Shown here one piece after another: positions 16,360 to 25,098 of a stretch of DNA of 64,000 bases (positions within the stretch are counted from its first letter, which is position 1; each line of letters begins with the position of its first letter). Where the stretch lies: NCBI RefSeq assembly GCF_001552195.1, contig NZ_BCQS01000011.1, forward strand, positions 124,001 to 188,000. Direction: 5' to 3'. Source of the DNA: Actinomadura latina NBRC 106108. Its GTDB lineage: Bacteria > Actinomycetota > Actinomycetes > Streptosporangiales > Streptosporangiaceae. The position numbers and the translations under genes were made by a program. The notes under the pieces were generated by a model, which worked only from the letters and a program-made list of their open reading frames with translations, was not told the DNA's origin and ran no database searches.

Positions 16360-18065
16360 ACCGAGCAGAGGGAGAAGTCGTCGAAGGCCGCCCGCTGCTC
16401 CACGGACGGGTCGCCGGCGCGGGCGACGATCAGGCCGCTCTTGCCGGGTTTCCCGAACTCGTCGGCGTGCTCGTGGTCGGTGGTGTTCGCCACGGCCTCG
16501 CCGTTCACCCACAGGCCCAGCCGCATACCGGGGTCGTCGGGCAGGCAGGCGGCCTGGACGCGGTTGCCGTAGTCCTTGCGCAGGGTCGCGGCGAACCCCG
16601 TCCGCAGTTCCTCAAGCTTGTCGGGCGCCATCCAGACGATGCGGGCCTGGCCGGTGCCGCGGACCAGGAACGCGTACCCGGTCCCTTCGTCGCTGCGGCA
16701 GAACACGCCGGCCTCGGCGTCAGGGCCGCCGAGCCGGATCTTCACCTCCATGAGCTGGGAGTCCGGGAGGTTCTGCACTGGGGCCGCCACTGTTGTGTGG
16801 CTCAGCGAGGGGACGAGCCGCATCGCGTAACTCCGGTGGCGGTACGTCCCGTCGCCGGATCGCGGCCAGCCCGACTCCTCGTGGCTGAACTTGTCGTCGA
16901 AGACCTCGTCATCGGTGTCCGGCGGCTGCTCGCCGAAGTCCGCGGCGGCCGTGGTGCCGCTGGAGTCGTCCGGTTTTCCGGCCCCGTCCGGCAGATTGCT
17001 CAGCCCGATCAAGGCGGAGATGCCGACGACGGCCGCCATCGCGCCGATGAGAAGCCCGTGGTCGCGGTGCGAGCGTCGCCGCGCCTTGGGCGACGGGGCC
17101 GGAGGCGGTGCTACGCCGGCCGGGTGCGTGGGCGGGACGGGATCCAGGGTGGTCCGCTGCTCCGGCGCGGGTAGCCGTATTGCGGTCGGCCTCTCCGCGG
17201 GCGGTGCCGCGGGCGGCGGCGTGGCGAGCGGCGTGGCCGGCGGCGTTTCGGGTGGCGTGTCTTCGCCGGTCAGCGCCTGGATCAGCTGCTTCACCGTCGG
17301 ACGCTCCGCCGGGTCCTTCGCCAGTGAGCCGGCCACGAGGGCGTGCAGGGCCGGGTCGAGCCCGGACAGGTCGGGGTCGGCGGACGTCACCCGGTTGATC
17401 GTCTCCGGGAGCGTGCCGCCGCCGAACGGGGCGCGTCCCGTGCCCGCGTAGGCGACGACGCAGCCCCAGGAGAACACGTCCGCCGCCGGGGTGACCTCCT
17501 CGCCGCGCATCAGTTCCGGCGCGATGTAGGCGGGGGTGCCGACGAACTGGCCGGTTCTGGTCGGCCCGTCGGAGGCGTCCAGCGCCCGCGCGATGCCGAA
17601 GTCGATGACGCGCGGTCCCGTCGGGGACAGCAGCACGTTGGACGGCTTGAGGTCGCGGTGCACGATCCCGGCGCCGTGGATCGCGCCCAGCGCGGTGGCG
17701 ATGTTGACGGCGAGGGCCTCCAGGTCGCCGCCGCGCAGCGGCCCGCCCTGCTTGACGGCCTCGTCCAGAGACGGCCCGGTGACGTACTCGGTCACCACGT
17801 ACAGCGGGTCGCCTTCCAGCCGGGCGTCCAGCACCGCCGCGGTGCAGAACCGCCGGACCTGCCGCGCGGCCGTCACCTCGTGCCGGAACCGGTCGTGGAA
17901 CGCCTCGTCGTCGGCCAGTTCCGGGTTGATGACCTTGACCGCGACCCGCCGTCCGGTGTCGTCCTCGCCGAGGAACACGGTGCCCATGCCGCCGCGGCCG
18001 AGTCGCGCGGTCAACCGGTAGGGGCCGAGCCGGCGCGGGTCGCGGTCACGGAGCGGAGCCTGCAT
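16356..18065 (-). CDS. Transmembrane Ser/Thr protein kinase with extracellular lectin-like domain (kinase 1)
   Basis: 569 residues. The Hanks-type kinase domain covers about 13-268: glycine loop LGRGGMGTVFLG, K44, HRDLKPSN (136-142), DFG (155-157), GTPAYIAPE (176-184). A P/A-rich linker (270-330) leads to one membrane helix (about 337-356), and the rest (360-569) lies outside. That outer domain reads like a concanavalin/jelly-roll fold (SYAMRLVPSLSHTTVAAPV, VFCRSDEGTGYAFLVR, LGLWVNGEAVANTTDHEH, FDDFSLCSV) and resembles that of kinase 2, so it may sense a glycan or cell-wall fragment. It has no PASTA repeats. Two related kinase genes lie downstream in the same orientation; they look like local duplications. 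Confidence 0.88.
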   Translation of the reverse strand: MQAPLRDRDPRRLGPYRLTARLGRGGMGTVFLGEDDTGRRVAVKVINPELADDEAFHDRFRHEVTAARQVRRFCTAAVLDARLEGDPLYVVTEYVTGPSLDEAVKQGGPLRGGDLEALAVNIATALGAIHGAGIVHRDLKPSNVLLSPTGPRVIDFGIARALDASDGPTRTGQFVGTPAYIAPELMRGEEVTPAADVFSWGCVVAYAGTGRAPFGGGTLPETINRVTSADPDLSGLDPALHALVAGSLAKDPAERPTVKQLIQALTGEDTPPETPPATPLATPPPAAPPAERPTAIRLPAPEQRTTLDPVPPTHPAGVAPPPAPSPKARRRSHRDHGLLIGAMAAVVGISALIGLSNLPDGAGKPDDSSGTTAAADFGEQPPDTDDEVFDDKFSHEESGWPRSGDGTYRHRSYAMRLVPSLSHTTVAAPVQNLPDSQLMEVKIRLGGPDAEAGVFCRSDEGTGYAFLVRGTGQARIVWMAPDKLEELRTGFAATLRKDYGNRVQAACLPDDPGMRLGLWVNGEAVANTTDHEHADEFGKPGKSGLIVARAGDPSVEQRAAFDDFSLCSV

Positions 18066-18193
18066 GGCGTCTCTCTCGGAGCGGAGGGGTCATCGGTTCA
18101 GTTTTCGGGCGCACGGGAGGGGTGTCCGTTCGGTCTGGACGCTGCGCCCGTACGCTTGGACGCCGGAGACGGCGGGCAGGTTCGGGAGGAAAC

Positions 18194-19150
18194 GTGGACG
18201 TGACGGACGACGTGCTCGGCCCCGGCTACGAGGCGATCGAGCTGCCGATGGGCCGGGACGCCGAGGGCGAGGTCGTGGCGACGCTCGTGCGGCGCCGCCG
18301 CCCCGACCCGTCGCGGCGGGCGGTCCTGTACCTGCACGGCTTCATCGACTACTTCTTCCAGAAGCACCTGGCCGACTTCTACGTGGACCTCGGTTTCGAC
18401 TTCTACGCGCTGGACCTCCGCAAATACGGGCGTTCACTGCGGCCGCACCAGACGCCGAACTACATCGAGAGCCTCTCGGACTACTTCCCGGAGATCGGGG
18501 AGGCCGTCCGGATCATCCGGGACGTGGACGGCCACGACACGCTCTTGCTGAACGGCCACTCCACCGGCGGCCTGATCGCCGCGCTCTGGGCCGACCGGGT
18601 GAAGGGCAGGGGCCTGGTGGACGGCCTGTTCCTCAACAGCCCGTTCTTCGACCTCGCCGAGCCGCTCGTCATGCGCAAAGCCGGGGCCGGGCTGGCGCGG
18701 GCGCTGCGCTCCCGGTTCCCGAAGGCGAAGCTGCCGGCGGGCGTGTCCGACCGGTACCCGCGCAGCATCCACCGCGAGCACGAGGGCGAATGGGACTTCG
18801 ACCTCGCCTGGAAACCGATCCTCGGGTTCCCGGTGCGGGCGGCGTGGCTGGCGGCCGTCCGCCGCGGGCAGCTCCGCCTGCACCGGGGGCTGGACGTCGA
18901 CGTGCCGGTCCTCGTGATGGCGTCGACGCGCAGCGTCCGCCCGACCCGCAGGGTGCTCGACGTGACGGGCGCCGACGCCGTCCTGGACGTCGAGCACATG
19001 GCCCGGTACGCGCCCCGGATCGGACGGAATGTCACGCTCGTCCGGATCGACGGCGGCCTGCACGACCTGGTGCTGTCCGCCGAGCCCGCCCGGACGCGGG
19101 TGTTCGAGGAACTGACCCGCTGGACGAACGGCTACCTGCCGGCGGCCTAA
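18194..19150 (+). CDS. Alpha/beta-hydrolase (lysophospholipase-like)
   Basis: 318 residues with an alpha/beta-hydrolase core. The oxyanion region is VLYLHGFIDYFFQ, the nucleophile elbow is LLNGHSTGGLIAALW (serine in GHSTG), and the histidine is probably in VRIDGGLHDLVLS. YALDLRKYGRSLRPHQTPNY is typical of monoacylglycerol/lysophospholipase-like serine hydrolases. GTG 18194 is chosen because GGGAGGAAAC precedes it. It lies alone between two kinase genes on the opposite strand and its stop overlaps that of kinase 2 by a few bases. A link with the kinases is possible only by position. Confidence 0.82.
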   Translation: MDVTDDVLGPGYEAIELPMGRDAEGEVVATLVRRRRPDPSRRAVLYLHGFIDYFFQKHLADFYVDLGFDFYALDLRKYGRSLRPHQTPNYIESLSDYFPEIGEAVRIIRDVDGHDTLLLNGHSTGGLIAALWADRVKGRGLVDGLFLNSPFFDLAEPLVMRKAGAGLARALRSRFPKAKLPAGVSDRYPRSIHREHEGEWDFDLAWKPILGFPVRAAWLAAVRRGQLRLHRGLDVDVPVLVMASTRSVRPTRRVLDVTGADAVLDVEHMARYAPRIGRNVTLVRIDGGLHDLVLSAEPARTRVFEELTRWTNGYLPAA

Positions 19151-20877
19151 CTCCGGATCTTCGACATGTCGAAGTCGTCGAAGTCGGCGACGATCTGCTG
19201 GGCCGCGTTGCCGCCCCGCTCGATCTGGAGCCCGACCCAGCCGTTCGGCAGCGGCTGGTCGGTGTCGGTCTCGTCGATGACCTTCTCGCCGTTCACCCAG
19301 AGCCGCAGCCGCACCTTCGGGCCGTCCTTCTCCTGACCCGCGCAGGCGACCTGCACCTTGTTCGGCCCCTTGGAGTCGAACCCGGGGACGGAGTCGGGGC
19401 TCGCGAGGTCCTTCGTGCCGAGGTCCCCGTTGACCTTGCGGAGCACCGCGCCCTTGCCGTCGTGGCGGACGAGGAACATGTACTGCTTCTTGCCGTCCTC
19501 GTTCCCCCGGCAGAGCAGGCCGAACGCGCCGTCGGCGGGGCTCTGCCCGACCGACACCGTGACGGTGGCGAGCACCGGGTCGGGGAAGTCCTCCACCTTG
19601 TCCTTCGGCACCCAGCGCGCGACCGCGCCGATGGTGCCGCTGGTCTGCATCCGGTACGTGCCGTTCGCCGTGTACCCGTAGGTCTTGTCGTAGATGTCGC
19701 CCCAGCCGGAGTCGGCGTTGGAGAACGCGTCGCTGAACGCGGTCGCCAGGTCGTCGGGCGGGCCGTCCGAGCGCAGGACGGTGAACGCGGCGACGGCGAG
19801 CAGCACGACCGCGGCGACGGCCGCGCCTCCGATGAGCAGCGTGCGGCGGGGAAGGCCGCCGCCCGGACGGGAACCGGGCCGCGCGTCGCGGCGGGTGGCG
19901 TCGGCGCCGTGCTGGAAGACCGTGGGCGCGGCGGTTGCCTGCGCGGCCGCCCCGCCGGCAGGCCCGGCGGGAGCGCCGCCGGCCGCCCCGGCGGGGGCCC
20001 CGTGCCAGCCCGCCTGGACGGTCTCGGCGAGCGTCGCCGGGTCCGTCGTCCCGTTGCCGACGAGCCGCCCGAGCACCTCCTGGACGGACGGCCGGCGCCG
20101 CGGGTCCTTGTCGAGCGCGGCGGCGACCACGTCGCGCAGGCCGGGGTCGAGCCCGTCCAGCTTCGGCTCCTCGTGCACGACCCGGTAGAAGATCTCCGGC
20201 ACGGTGTTGCCGGCGAACGGCGCGGACCCCGTCCCCGCGTAGGCGACGACGCAGCCCCACGAGAACACGTCGGACGCGGGGGTCACCTGCTCGCCGCGCA
20301 GCAGTTCGGGCGGCAGATAGTTCGGCGTCCCGACGAACTGGCCGGTGCGGGTCGGCCCGTCGGTGGCGTCGAGCGCCCGCGCGATGCCGAAGTCGATGAC
20401 GCGCGGCCCGGTGGACGACAGCAGCACGTTCGCGGGCTTGAGGTCGCGGTGCACGATCCCGGCGCCGTGGATCGCGGCGAGCGCGGTGGCGACGCCGACG
20501 GCGAGGCCCTCCAGGTCGGAGCCGGGCAGCGGGCCGCGCTCGGCGACGGCGCTCTCCAGGCTCGGGCCCTCGATGTACTCGGTGACGACGTACAGCGGGT
20601 CGCGGTCGAGCTCGGCGTCCATCACGGGGGCGGTGCAGAACCGGCGGACCTGCCGCGCCGCCGTCACCTCGCGGCGGAACCGGTCCCGGAACGCGCCCTC
20701 CCCGGCCAGCTCCCGGTTGATCACCTTGACCGCGACGCGGCGCCCGGCCGCGTCCTCGCCGAGGTAGACCGTCCCCATGCCGCCCCGGCCGAGCCGCCCG
20801 ACCAGCCGGTAGGGGCCGAGCTCCTCGGGGTCCTCGGGGCGCAGGGCCTCGCCGTTCTCTCCTGCGTGCGTGGTCAT
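19147..20877 (-). CDS. Transmembrane Ser/Thr protein kinase with extracellular lectin-like domain (kinase 2)
   Basis: 576 residues. Kinase domain: LGRGGMGTVYLG, K51, HRDLKPAN (143-150), DFG (162-164), GTPNYLPPE. A proline/alanine linker is followed by one membrane helix (LLIGGAAVAAVVLLAVAAFTVL). The outer ~205 residues (GWGDIYDKTYGYTANGTYRM, FGLLCRGNEDGKKQYMFLVR, LRLWVNGEKVIDETDTDQPL, IVADFDDFDMSKI) share the order of motifs seen in kinase 1: CRG/CRSDEG, FLVR, LWVNGE, FDDF. The two therefore have homologous sensor domains, most like laminin-G/concanavalin folds. All key catalytic residues are present. It starts at ATG 20877. Confidence 0.89.
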   Translation of the reverse strand: MTTHAGENGEALRPEDPEELGPYRLVGRLGRGGMGTVYLGEDAAGRRVAVKVINRELAGEGAFRDRFRREVTAARQVRRFCTAPVMDAELDRDPLYVVTEYIEGPSLESAVAERGPLPGSDLEGLAVGVATALAAIHGAGIVHRDLKPANVLLSSTGPRVIDFGIARALDATDGPTRTGQFVGTPNYLPPELLRGEQVTPASDVFSWGCVVAYAGTGSAPFAGNTVPEIFYRVVHEEPKLDGLDPGLRDVVAAALDKDPRRRPSVQEVLGRLVGNGTTDPATLAETVQAGWHGAPAGAAGGAPAGPAGGAAAQATAAPTVFQHGADATRRDARPGSRPGGGLPRRTLLIGGAAVAAVVLLAVAAFTVLRSDGPPDDLATAFSDAFSNADSGWGDIYDKTYGYTANGTYRMQTSGTIGAVARWVPKDKVEDFPDPVLATVTVSVGQSPADGAFGLLCRGNEDGKKQYMFLVRHDGKGAVLRKVNGDLGTKDLASPDSVPGFDSKGPNKVQVACAGQEKDGPKVRLRLWVNGEKVIDETDTDQPLPNGWVGLQIERGGNAAQQIVADFDDFDMSKIRS

Positions 20878-20960
20878 AGTGATCGTGGTCCTGAAGGGGA
20901 TTCGGGGGAGTCGTTGCGTAGAACCTTAGTGGTCCGCCGTCGATCGGGCGGCGGAAGGCG

Positions 20961-22322
20961 TCAGCGGGTTCGGCGGGCGCGGGGAAGAGTGCGGAACGGC
21001 GGGAGTCTCTCACCGGTGAGCCCGAACGCGTACGCGACGACGCGGCTGGACCAGCGCTGGCAGCCGACGACCAGCCCGTAGAGCGGGCGCGGGTAGCGGC
21101 CGGTGAAGGGGATCACCAGCCAGCTGAGCACCATCACGATCACCAGCAGCGCGTACATGGCCAGCATCACGGCCAGGTGCGGGACGACGAGCAGGCCCCT
21201 GAGCAGGGTGAACCAGCGGCGCGGGCCCCGCCACGCGGCCGGATACGGCAGGTCGACGGTGACGGTCCGCTCGCCGTCCGGCTCGGGTTCCCGCGCGGGG
21301 GCGGGTTCGGGGACAGGACGCGGCCGCGGAGCCTCCGCCTGCCGGACGGGCCCGGGCGCCGGCGCCGGCTCGGGCGCCGGCGCGGGGGCCGGATCCGGCT
21401 CCGGCCACGACATCGAGATCGTCTCGGCGGCGCGCGCCGGGTCGGCCCTCTCCTGCCCGACGAGCCGGGTGAGGATCCGCCGCGCGGTCGGGCGGGCCGC
21501 CGGGTCCTTGCTGAGCGCGGCGGCGACGATCTCGCGCAGCCGCGGGTCGAGGCCGGCGAGGTCGGGGTCCTCGTTGCCGATGCGGTGGAACGTCTCCGCG
21601 ACCGTCTCGCCCTGGAAAGGGGGACGGCCCGTCCCGGCGTAGGCGACGACGCAGCCCCAGGAGAACACGTCCGACGCCTGCTCGACCGGCTCGCCGCGCA
21701 GCACCTCGGGCGCTATGCAGAACGGTGAGCCGAGTGAAACTCGTCGATTGATTGGCGGCGGGTGGGGGCTGGAGGACGGGGTTCCGACGAACTGGCCGGT
21801 GCGGGTCGGCCCGTCGGGGGCGTCGAGCGCCCGCGCGATGCCGAAGTCGATGACGCGCGGCCCGGTGGACGACAGCAGCACGTTCGCGGGCTTCAGGTCC
21901 CGGTGGACGATGCCCGCGCCGTGGATCGCGGCGAGCGCGGTGGCGACGCCGACGGCGAGGCCCTCCAGGTCGGAGCCCGGCAGCGGGCCGCGCCCGGCGA
22001 CGGCCTTCTCCAGGCTCGGCCCGTCGATGTACTCGGTGACGATGTAGGGCGGGTCCTGGTCGAGTTCGGCGTCCAGGACGGGCGCGGTGCAGAACCGGTG
22101 GACGCGCCGCGCCGCGGTCACCTCGCGGCGGAACCGCTCGAGGAACGCCGGCTCCCCGGCGAGGTCCCGGTTGACGACCTTCACCGCGACCCGCCGGCCG
22201 TCCGGCTCGGCGCCCAGGTAGACGGTGCCCATGCCGCCCCGGCCGAGCCGCCCGAGCAGGCGGTAGGGGCCGAGGACGCGGGGCTCGTCCTGCTCCAGCG
22301 GTCCGGCGGCGGTCGTCGTCAT
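20961..22322 (-). CDS. Ser/Thr protein kinase fused to a DUF4389 membrane domain, with an 18-residue insert in the activation loop (kinase 3)
   Basis: 453 residues. Kinase domain about 18-290: LGRGGMGTVYLG, K48, HRDLKPAN (140-147), DFG (159-161). Between GTP (180-182) and FCIAPE (201-206) there are 18 extra residues (183-200, bases 21723-21776) that kinases 1 and 2 lack; they are encoded largely by the 40-bp dispersed repeat. The insert splits the P+1 loop and may change or abolish activity. A P/A/E-rich linker (304-345) leads to a C-terminal DUF4389 domain (352-442: YPAAWRGPRRWFTLLRG, two hydrophobic helices, FTGRYPRPLYGLVVGCQRW). It thus differs from its neighbours in its membrane module. 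It starts at ATG 22322. Confidence 0.86.
   Translation of the reverse strand: MTTTAAGPLEQDEPRVLGPYRLLGRLGRGGMGTVYLGAEPDGRRVAVKVVNRDLAGEPAFLERFRREVTAARRVHRFCTAPVLDAELDQDPPYIVTEYIDGPSLEKAVAGRGPLPGSDLEGLAVGVATALAAIHGAGIVHRDLKPANVLLSSTGPRVIDFGIARALDAPDGPTRTGQFVGTPSSSPHPPPINRRVSLGSPFCIAPEVLRGEPVEQASDVFSWGCVVAYAGTGRPPFQGETVAETFHRIGNEDPDLAGLDPRLREIVAAALSKDPAARPTARRILTRLVGQERADPARAAETISMSWPEPDPAPAPAPEPAPAPGPVRQAEAPRPRPVPEPAPAREPEPDGERTVTVDLPYPAAWRGPRRWFTLLRGLLVVPHLAVMLAMYALLVIVMVLSWLVIPFTGRYPRPLYGLVVGCQRWSSRVVAYAFGLTGERLPPFRTLPRARRTR
21740..21779 (+). repeat. 40-bp dispersed G-rich repeat, copy A (in kinase 3)
   Basis: Matches 38613-38652 without gaps at 36 of 40 positions (differences at repeat positions 7, 8, 17 and 20). 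The plus strand begins CTCGTC, has TTGATTGG in the middle and ends with runs of G separated by single bases (GGGTGGGGGCTGGAGGACGG). It lies inside the coding sequence, read on the complementary strand as PSSSPHPPPINRR. It forms most of a 54-bp insertion relative to the sister kinase genes. Confidence 0.8.
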
Positions 22323-22395
22323 GGGGGGCGGCGCTCCTCGGAAAGATCGACTTTCCGGTCCAGCCTAAGGGAGTCAGGGGAGCGGCAAGGGGCGG

Positions 22396-23382
22396 TCAGG
22401 GAATCAGCAGGAGCTTGCCGGTGCTGCGCCGCGCCTCCAGATCGGTGTGCGCGGCGGCGGCCTCGGCGAGCTCGTAACGGCGCCCGACATGCACCTTCAC
22501 GTCGCCGGACGCCACCCATCCGTAGACGTCGGCGGCGCGCTCCAGCAGTTCCTCGCGCTTCTCCACGTAGTGGACGAGCGTGGGCCGCGTCAGGTACACC
22601 GACCCCGCCTTGTTGAGCCGCTGCGGATCGAACGGCGGCACCGCGCCCCCGGCCGCCCCGTACAGCGCCAGGGTGCCGCGCCGCCGCAGGCTCGCCAGGC
22701 TCCCGTCGAACGTGGGCGCCCCGACGCCGTCGTACACCGCGGCGACGCCCTCGCCGCCGGTCAGCTCCCTGACCCGGTCGGCGAAACCGTCGTAGGCCAG
22801 CGTGACGTCGGCCCCGGCATCTTTGGCGAGCCTCTCCTTCTCCGGAGTGGACGCCGTGCCGATGACGCGCGCGCCGAGCGCCTTGGCCGCCTGGGTGAGC
22901 AGCAGGCCCATCCCGCCCGCCGCCGCGTGCACGAGGACGGTGTCGCCCGCCTGGATCGGATACGTCGACCGGGTCAGGTAGTGCGCCGTCATGCCCTGCA
23001 GCAGGGACGCCGCCGCGTCCGCGAGGTCGACGCCGTCCGGCACCGGGACGACCTTGTCCGCCGGGACGACGGCCTTCTCCGCGTACGCGCCCTGCACGTT
23101 GGCCCAGGCCACACGGTCGCCCACCGAGAACTCGCGGACGCCCGGCGCACCCGGTGCGGAGGTGGCCGGGCCGACCGCCGCGACCGTCCCCGCCGCCTCC
23201 ACACCCGGCGTGTACGGGAGTTCCTGCGCGTAGGCGCCCCTCCGGTAGTACACGTCGATGAAGTTGACACCGGCCGCCGCGACGTCGATCAGCACCTCGC
23301 CGGGGCCGGGCTCCGGCGCGGGACGCTCCGCGGGCTCCAGGACCTCTGGTCCGCCGTTCCGGGTGACGACGATCGCGCGCAT
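22396..23382 (-). CDS. NADPH:quinone oxidoreductase (zinc-free MDR family)
   Basis: 328 residues, medium-chain dehydrogenase/reductase of the quinone-reductase (Qor) type. GroES-like half: VLIDVAAAGVNFIDVYYRRGAY, PYTPGVEAAGTV. Rossmann half: VLVHAAAGGMGLLLTQAAKALGARVIGTAST. No zinc-binding cysteine cluster is seen, as expected for Qor enzymes, which reduce quinones with NADPH. The C-terminus ends STGKLLLIP as usual. ATG 23382 is preceded by AGGAGG 5 bases upstream. The TetR gene lies 35 bases upstream on the same strand, so the pair is probably an operon controlled by that regulator. Confidence 0.9.
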   Translation of the reverse strand: MRAIVVTRNGGPEVLEPAERPAPEPGPGEVLIDVAAAGVNFIDVYYRRGAYAQELPYTPGVEAAGTVAAVGPATSAPGAPGVREFSVGDRVAWANVQGAYAEKAVVPADKVVPVPDGVDLADAAASLLQGMTAHYLTRSTYPIQAGDTVLVHAAAGGMGLLLTQAAKALGARVIGTASTPEKERLAKDAGADVTLAYDGFADRVRELTGGEGVAAVYDGVGAPTFDGSLASLRRRGTLALYGAAGGAVPPFDPQRLNKAGSVYLTRPTLVHYVEKREELLERAADVYGWVASGDVKVHVGRRYELAEAAAAHTDLEARRSTGKLLLIP

Positions 23383-23417
23383 CTGATCCTCCTGCGGCTC
23401 TTCCATCGGTGGGACGG

Positions 23418-24122
23418 TCAGACCCAGTCGCGCATCGTCCGTCCCGCGAGCGCCACGGCCTCCTCGACCCGGGCCGCGACCGTCCCAGCGTCCCAGATAT
23501 CCCGGCGGGCGCACTCCTCGAACGCGACCTTGACGGTCGCCAGGTAGAACGCGACCACGATCCGCGGCCGCAGGTCGTGCTCCAGGTCGACGTCCTCGCG
23601 CCGCGCGATCTCGGCGGCGAGCGCCTCCGCCGACGCCGAGTACCGCGCCATCTGCGCGGCCATCAGCGACGGCGTCGCCTCGATCACCTGCCGGACGCGG
23701 CGGAACCGGGCGCCCTCGGCCGGGCCGCTCTCGGCGATCGTCCGCAGCACCACGCGCAGCGACTCGAACAGCGCGGTGAAGGGCCGCTCGCTGCGCGGGC
23801 GCGCCGCCAGCGCCTCCCCGAGCACCTGGTCGTGCTCGGTCAGGAAGCTCGTGACGACGTCCTCCTTGGTGGCGAAGTAGCGGAAGAACGTGCGCTGCGA
23901 CACGTCCACCGCCGCGACGATCTCGTCGATCGTCGTGGCCTCGTAGCCCTTGGCGAGGAACAGCTCCAGGGCCGCGTCGACGAGCGCGAGCCGGGTCCGC
24001 TGCTTCTTGCGCTCGCGGAGCCCGGCCAGCGCGCGCCCCTCCGCCGGAGCGGGGCCGGACGCGGGGCCTGATGGGTGGCCGGACGGGTGGCCTGACGGGT
24101 CGCCGGCGGGGACGGCGCTCAT
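23418..24122 (-). CDS. TetR family transcriptional regulator
   Basis: 234 residues. After a low-complexity N-terminal tail with G-H-P-S repeats (coded by short DNA repeats), the helix-turn-helix domain reads RTRLALVDAALELFLAKGYEATTIDEIVAAVDVSQRTFFRYFATKEDVV. The C-terminal ligand domain fits TetR members with a MftR/AcrR-like layout. ATG 24122 is supported by AGGAG 8 bases upstream. It sits directly before the quinone oxidoreductase and probably regulates it in response to an electrophile or quinone; that is inference from position. Confidence 0.88.
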   Translation of the reverse strand: MSAVPAGDPSGHPSGHPSGPASGPAPAEGRALAGLRERKKQRTRLALVDAALELFLAKGYEATTIDEIVAAVDVSQRTFFRYFATKEDVVTSFLTEHDQVLGEALAARPRSERPFTALFESLRVVLRTIAESGPAEGARFRRVRQVIEATPSLMAAQMARYSASAEALAAEIARREDVDLEHDLRPRIVVAFYLATVKVAFEECARRDIWDAGTVAARVEEAVALAGRTMRDWV

Positions 24123-24441
24123 CGGCTCGCTCCTTCTCTCTGCCTGACGCGGGCACGGCATGCCCGTCTCACAGAGGCTTCTATCACGGGCGGATCCTCC
24201 GCTCGCACGGCGGGTTCAGGCCGCCGGAAGGCGTTCGCCGCGCCGATTGGCGCACGCGGGCCCGGCGTGTCGCGCCCCTCCCCGGAGACCATCCCCGGTG
24301 GAACGGGAAACAGCCGTCCCACTCTGCGGATTCTCCCCGCACGGCCGCGGTTTTCGGGTCATGCTGAAAGCCGGTCACCGTTCGTCGCCGGATGATCGCT
24401 CAAGGTCAGCGGGGCGGTTCGGACCGTGATGGGGAAGCCAA
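24123..24441. other. Divergent intergenic region, no gene seen
   Basis: Holds the promoters of the TetR gene (leftward) and of the small ORF at 24442 (rightward). No RNA gene or clear operator palindrome was recognised. Confidence 0.4.
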
Positions 24442-24714
24442 GTGTCTGTAGTCGGTGGGCGCGAGATCGCCGAGACGCGCCGGCGCCACCTCGCGGCGCT
24501 CGCGCGCGAGGTGGAGGCCAGGGGCCTCGCCTGGAGGTTCGCCGGTCCCGGTGAGTCGCTGCTGGCCGTCTACGGCCCGCGGACGGGACGCCGGCTGATG
24601 GTCGTCGCGACCCCGGCCGGCGAGGGCTGGTCCTACCTGTGGCCGGACGGCGGTATCGCCGACGTGGCCGACGTCGCCGCCGCCGCCGACGAACTGACCC
24701 GCCTTCTGACCTGA
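24442..24714 (+). CDS. Small hypothetical protein
   Basis: 90 residues, starting at GTG 24442 after a GGGG-rich region. It has an amphipathic helix (ETRRRHLAALAREVEARGLAW), then a small beta-rich core (SLLAVYGPRTGRRLMVVATPAGEGWSYLWPDG) and a final helix (DVAAAADELTRLLT). No family recognised. Its compact alternation of helix and strands and its GC-rich third positions argue that it is a real gene. It precedes the SOS-controlled dnaE2 unit by about 50 bases, but the SOS box lies after its stop, so it is not part of that unit. Confidence 0.6.
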   Translation: MSVVGGREIAETRRRHLAALAREVEARGLAWRFAGPGESLLAVYGPRTGRRLMVVATPAGEGWSYLWPDGGIADVADVAAAADELTRLLT

Positions 24715-24758
24715 TATCCGCCTTGCCCCCCGGGTGGCGGCTTCCCTAGACTCGCATG

Positions 24759-24772
24759 CGAACGTCTGTTCG
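24759..24772. promoter_or_regulatory. LexA (SOS) box before DUF6504-dnaE2
   Basis: CGAAC-GTCT-GTTCG, exact match to the actinobacterial SOS box core CGAACnnnnGTTCG. It lies 49 bases before the DUF6504 start and implies DNA-damage induction through LexA. Confidence 0.85.
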
Positions 24773-24821
24773 AACGGCCGCATGCTCCTTCCCCCGTGCG
24801 GTGAGCGCGAGGGGGAGGCAG

Positions 24822-25097
24822 ATGACACGCGTGTTCGGCGATCCGGTGGACGTCCGGGTGACCGACGGCCGTCCGGTCCGGTTCGTCTGGCGTGGCCGGC
24901 TCTACGCCGTCCGGCGGGTGCTGGAGCACTGGGTCACCACCCGTGACTGGTGGCGGGAGCAGCAGCCCGCCGGCGAGGCCACCGGAGAGCGGGAGTTCTG
25001 GCGGGTCGAGGCGACCCCGGACAGGGAGATCGGCGTCTACGAGCTGCGTTACGACGTGGCCGCTGACAGCTGGCTGCTCTCCCGGGTATGGGACTGA
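24822..25097 (+). CDS. DUF6504 family protein of the dnaE2 operon
   Basis: 91 residues. It has the layout of the DUF6504 family: FGDPVDVRVTDGRPVRFVWRGRLYAVRRVLEHWV, a WW pair (TTRDWWREQ), REFWRVEATPDREIGVYELRYD and the end WLLSRVWD. Genes of this family usually lie beside dnaE2 or imuB in actinobacteria and are thought to assist translesion synthesis, but no biochemical role is known to me. ATG 24822 follows GGGGGAGG. Its stop is one base before the dnaE2 GTG, so translation is coupled. An SOS box stands upstream. Confidence 0.82.
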   Translation: MTRVFGDPVDVRVTDGRPVRFVWRGRLYAVRRVLEHWVTTRDWWREQQPAGEATGEREFWRVEATPDREIGVYELRYDVAADSWLLSRVWD

Positions 25098-25098
25098 C

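Noticed and set aside
18064..21081. 1005-codon open frame on the plus strand antisense to the kinases
   Set aside because: It is antisense to well-supported kinase genes, its product is Arg/Gly/Asp-rich repeats without any domain, and long antisense frames are expected at this GC content.
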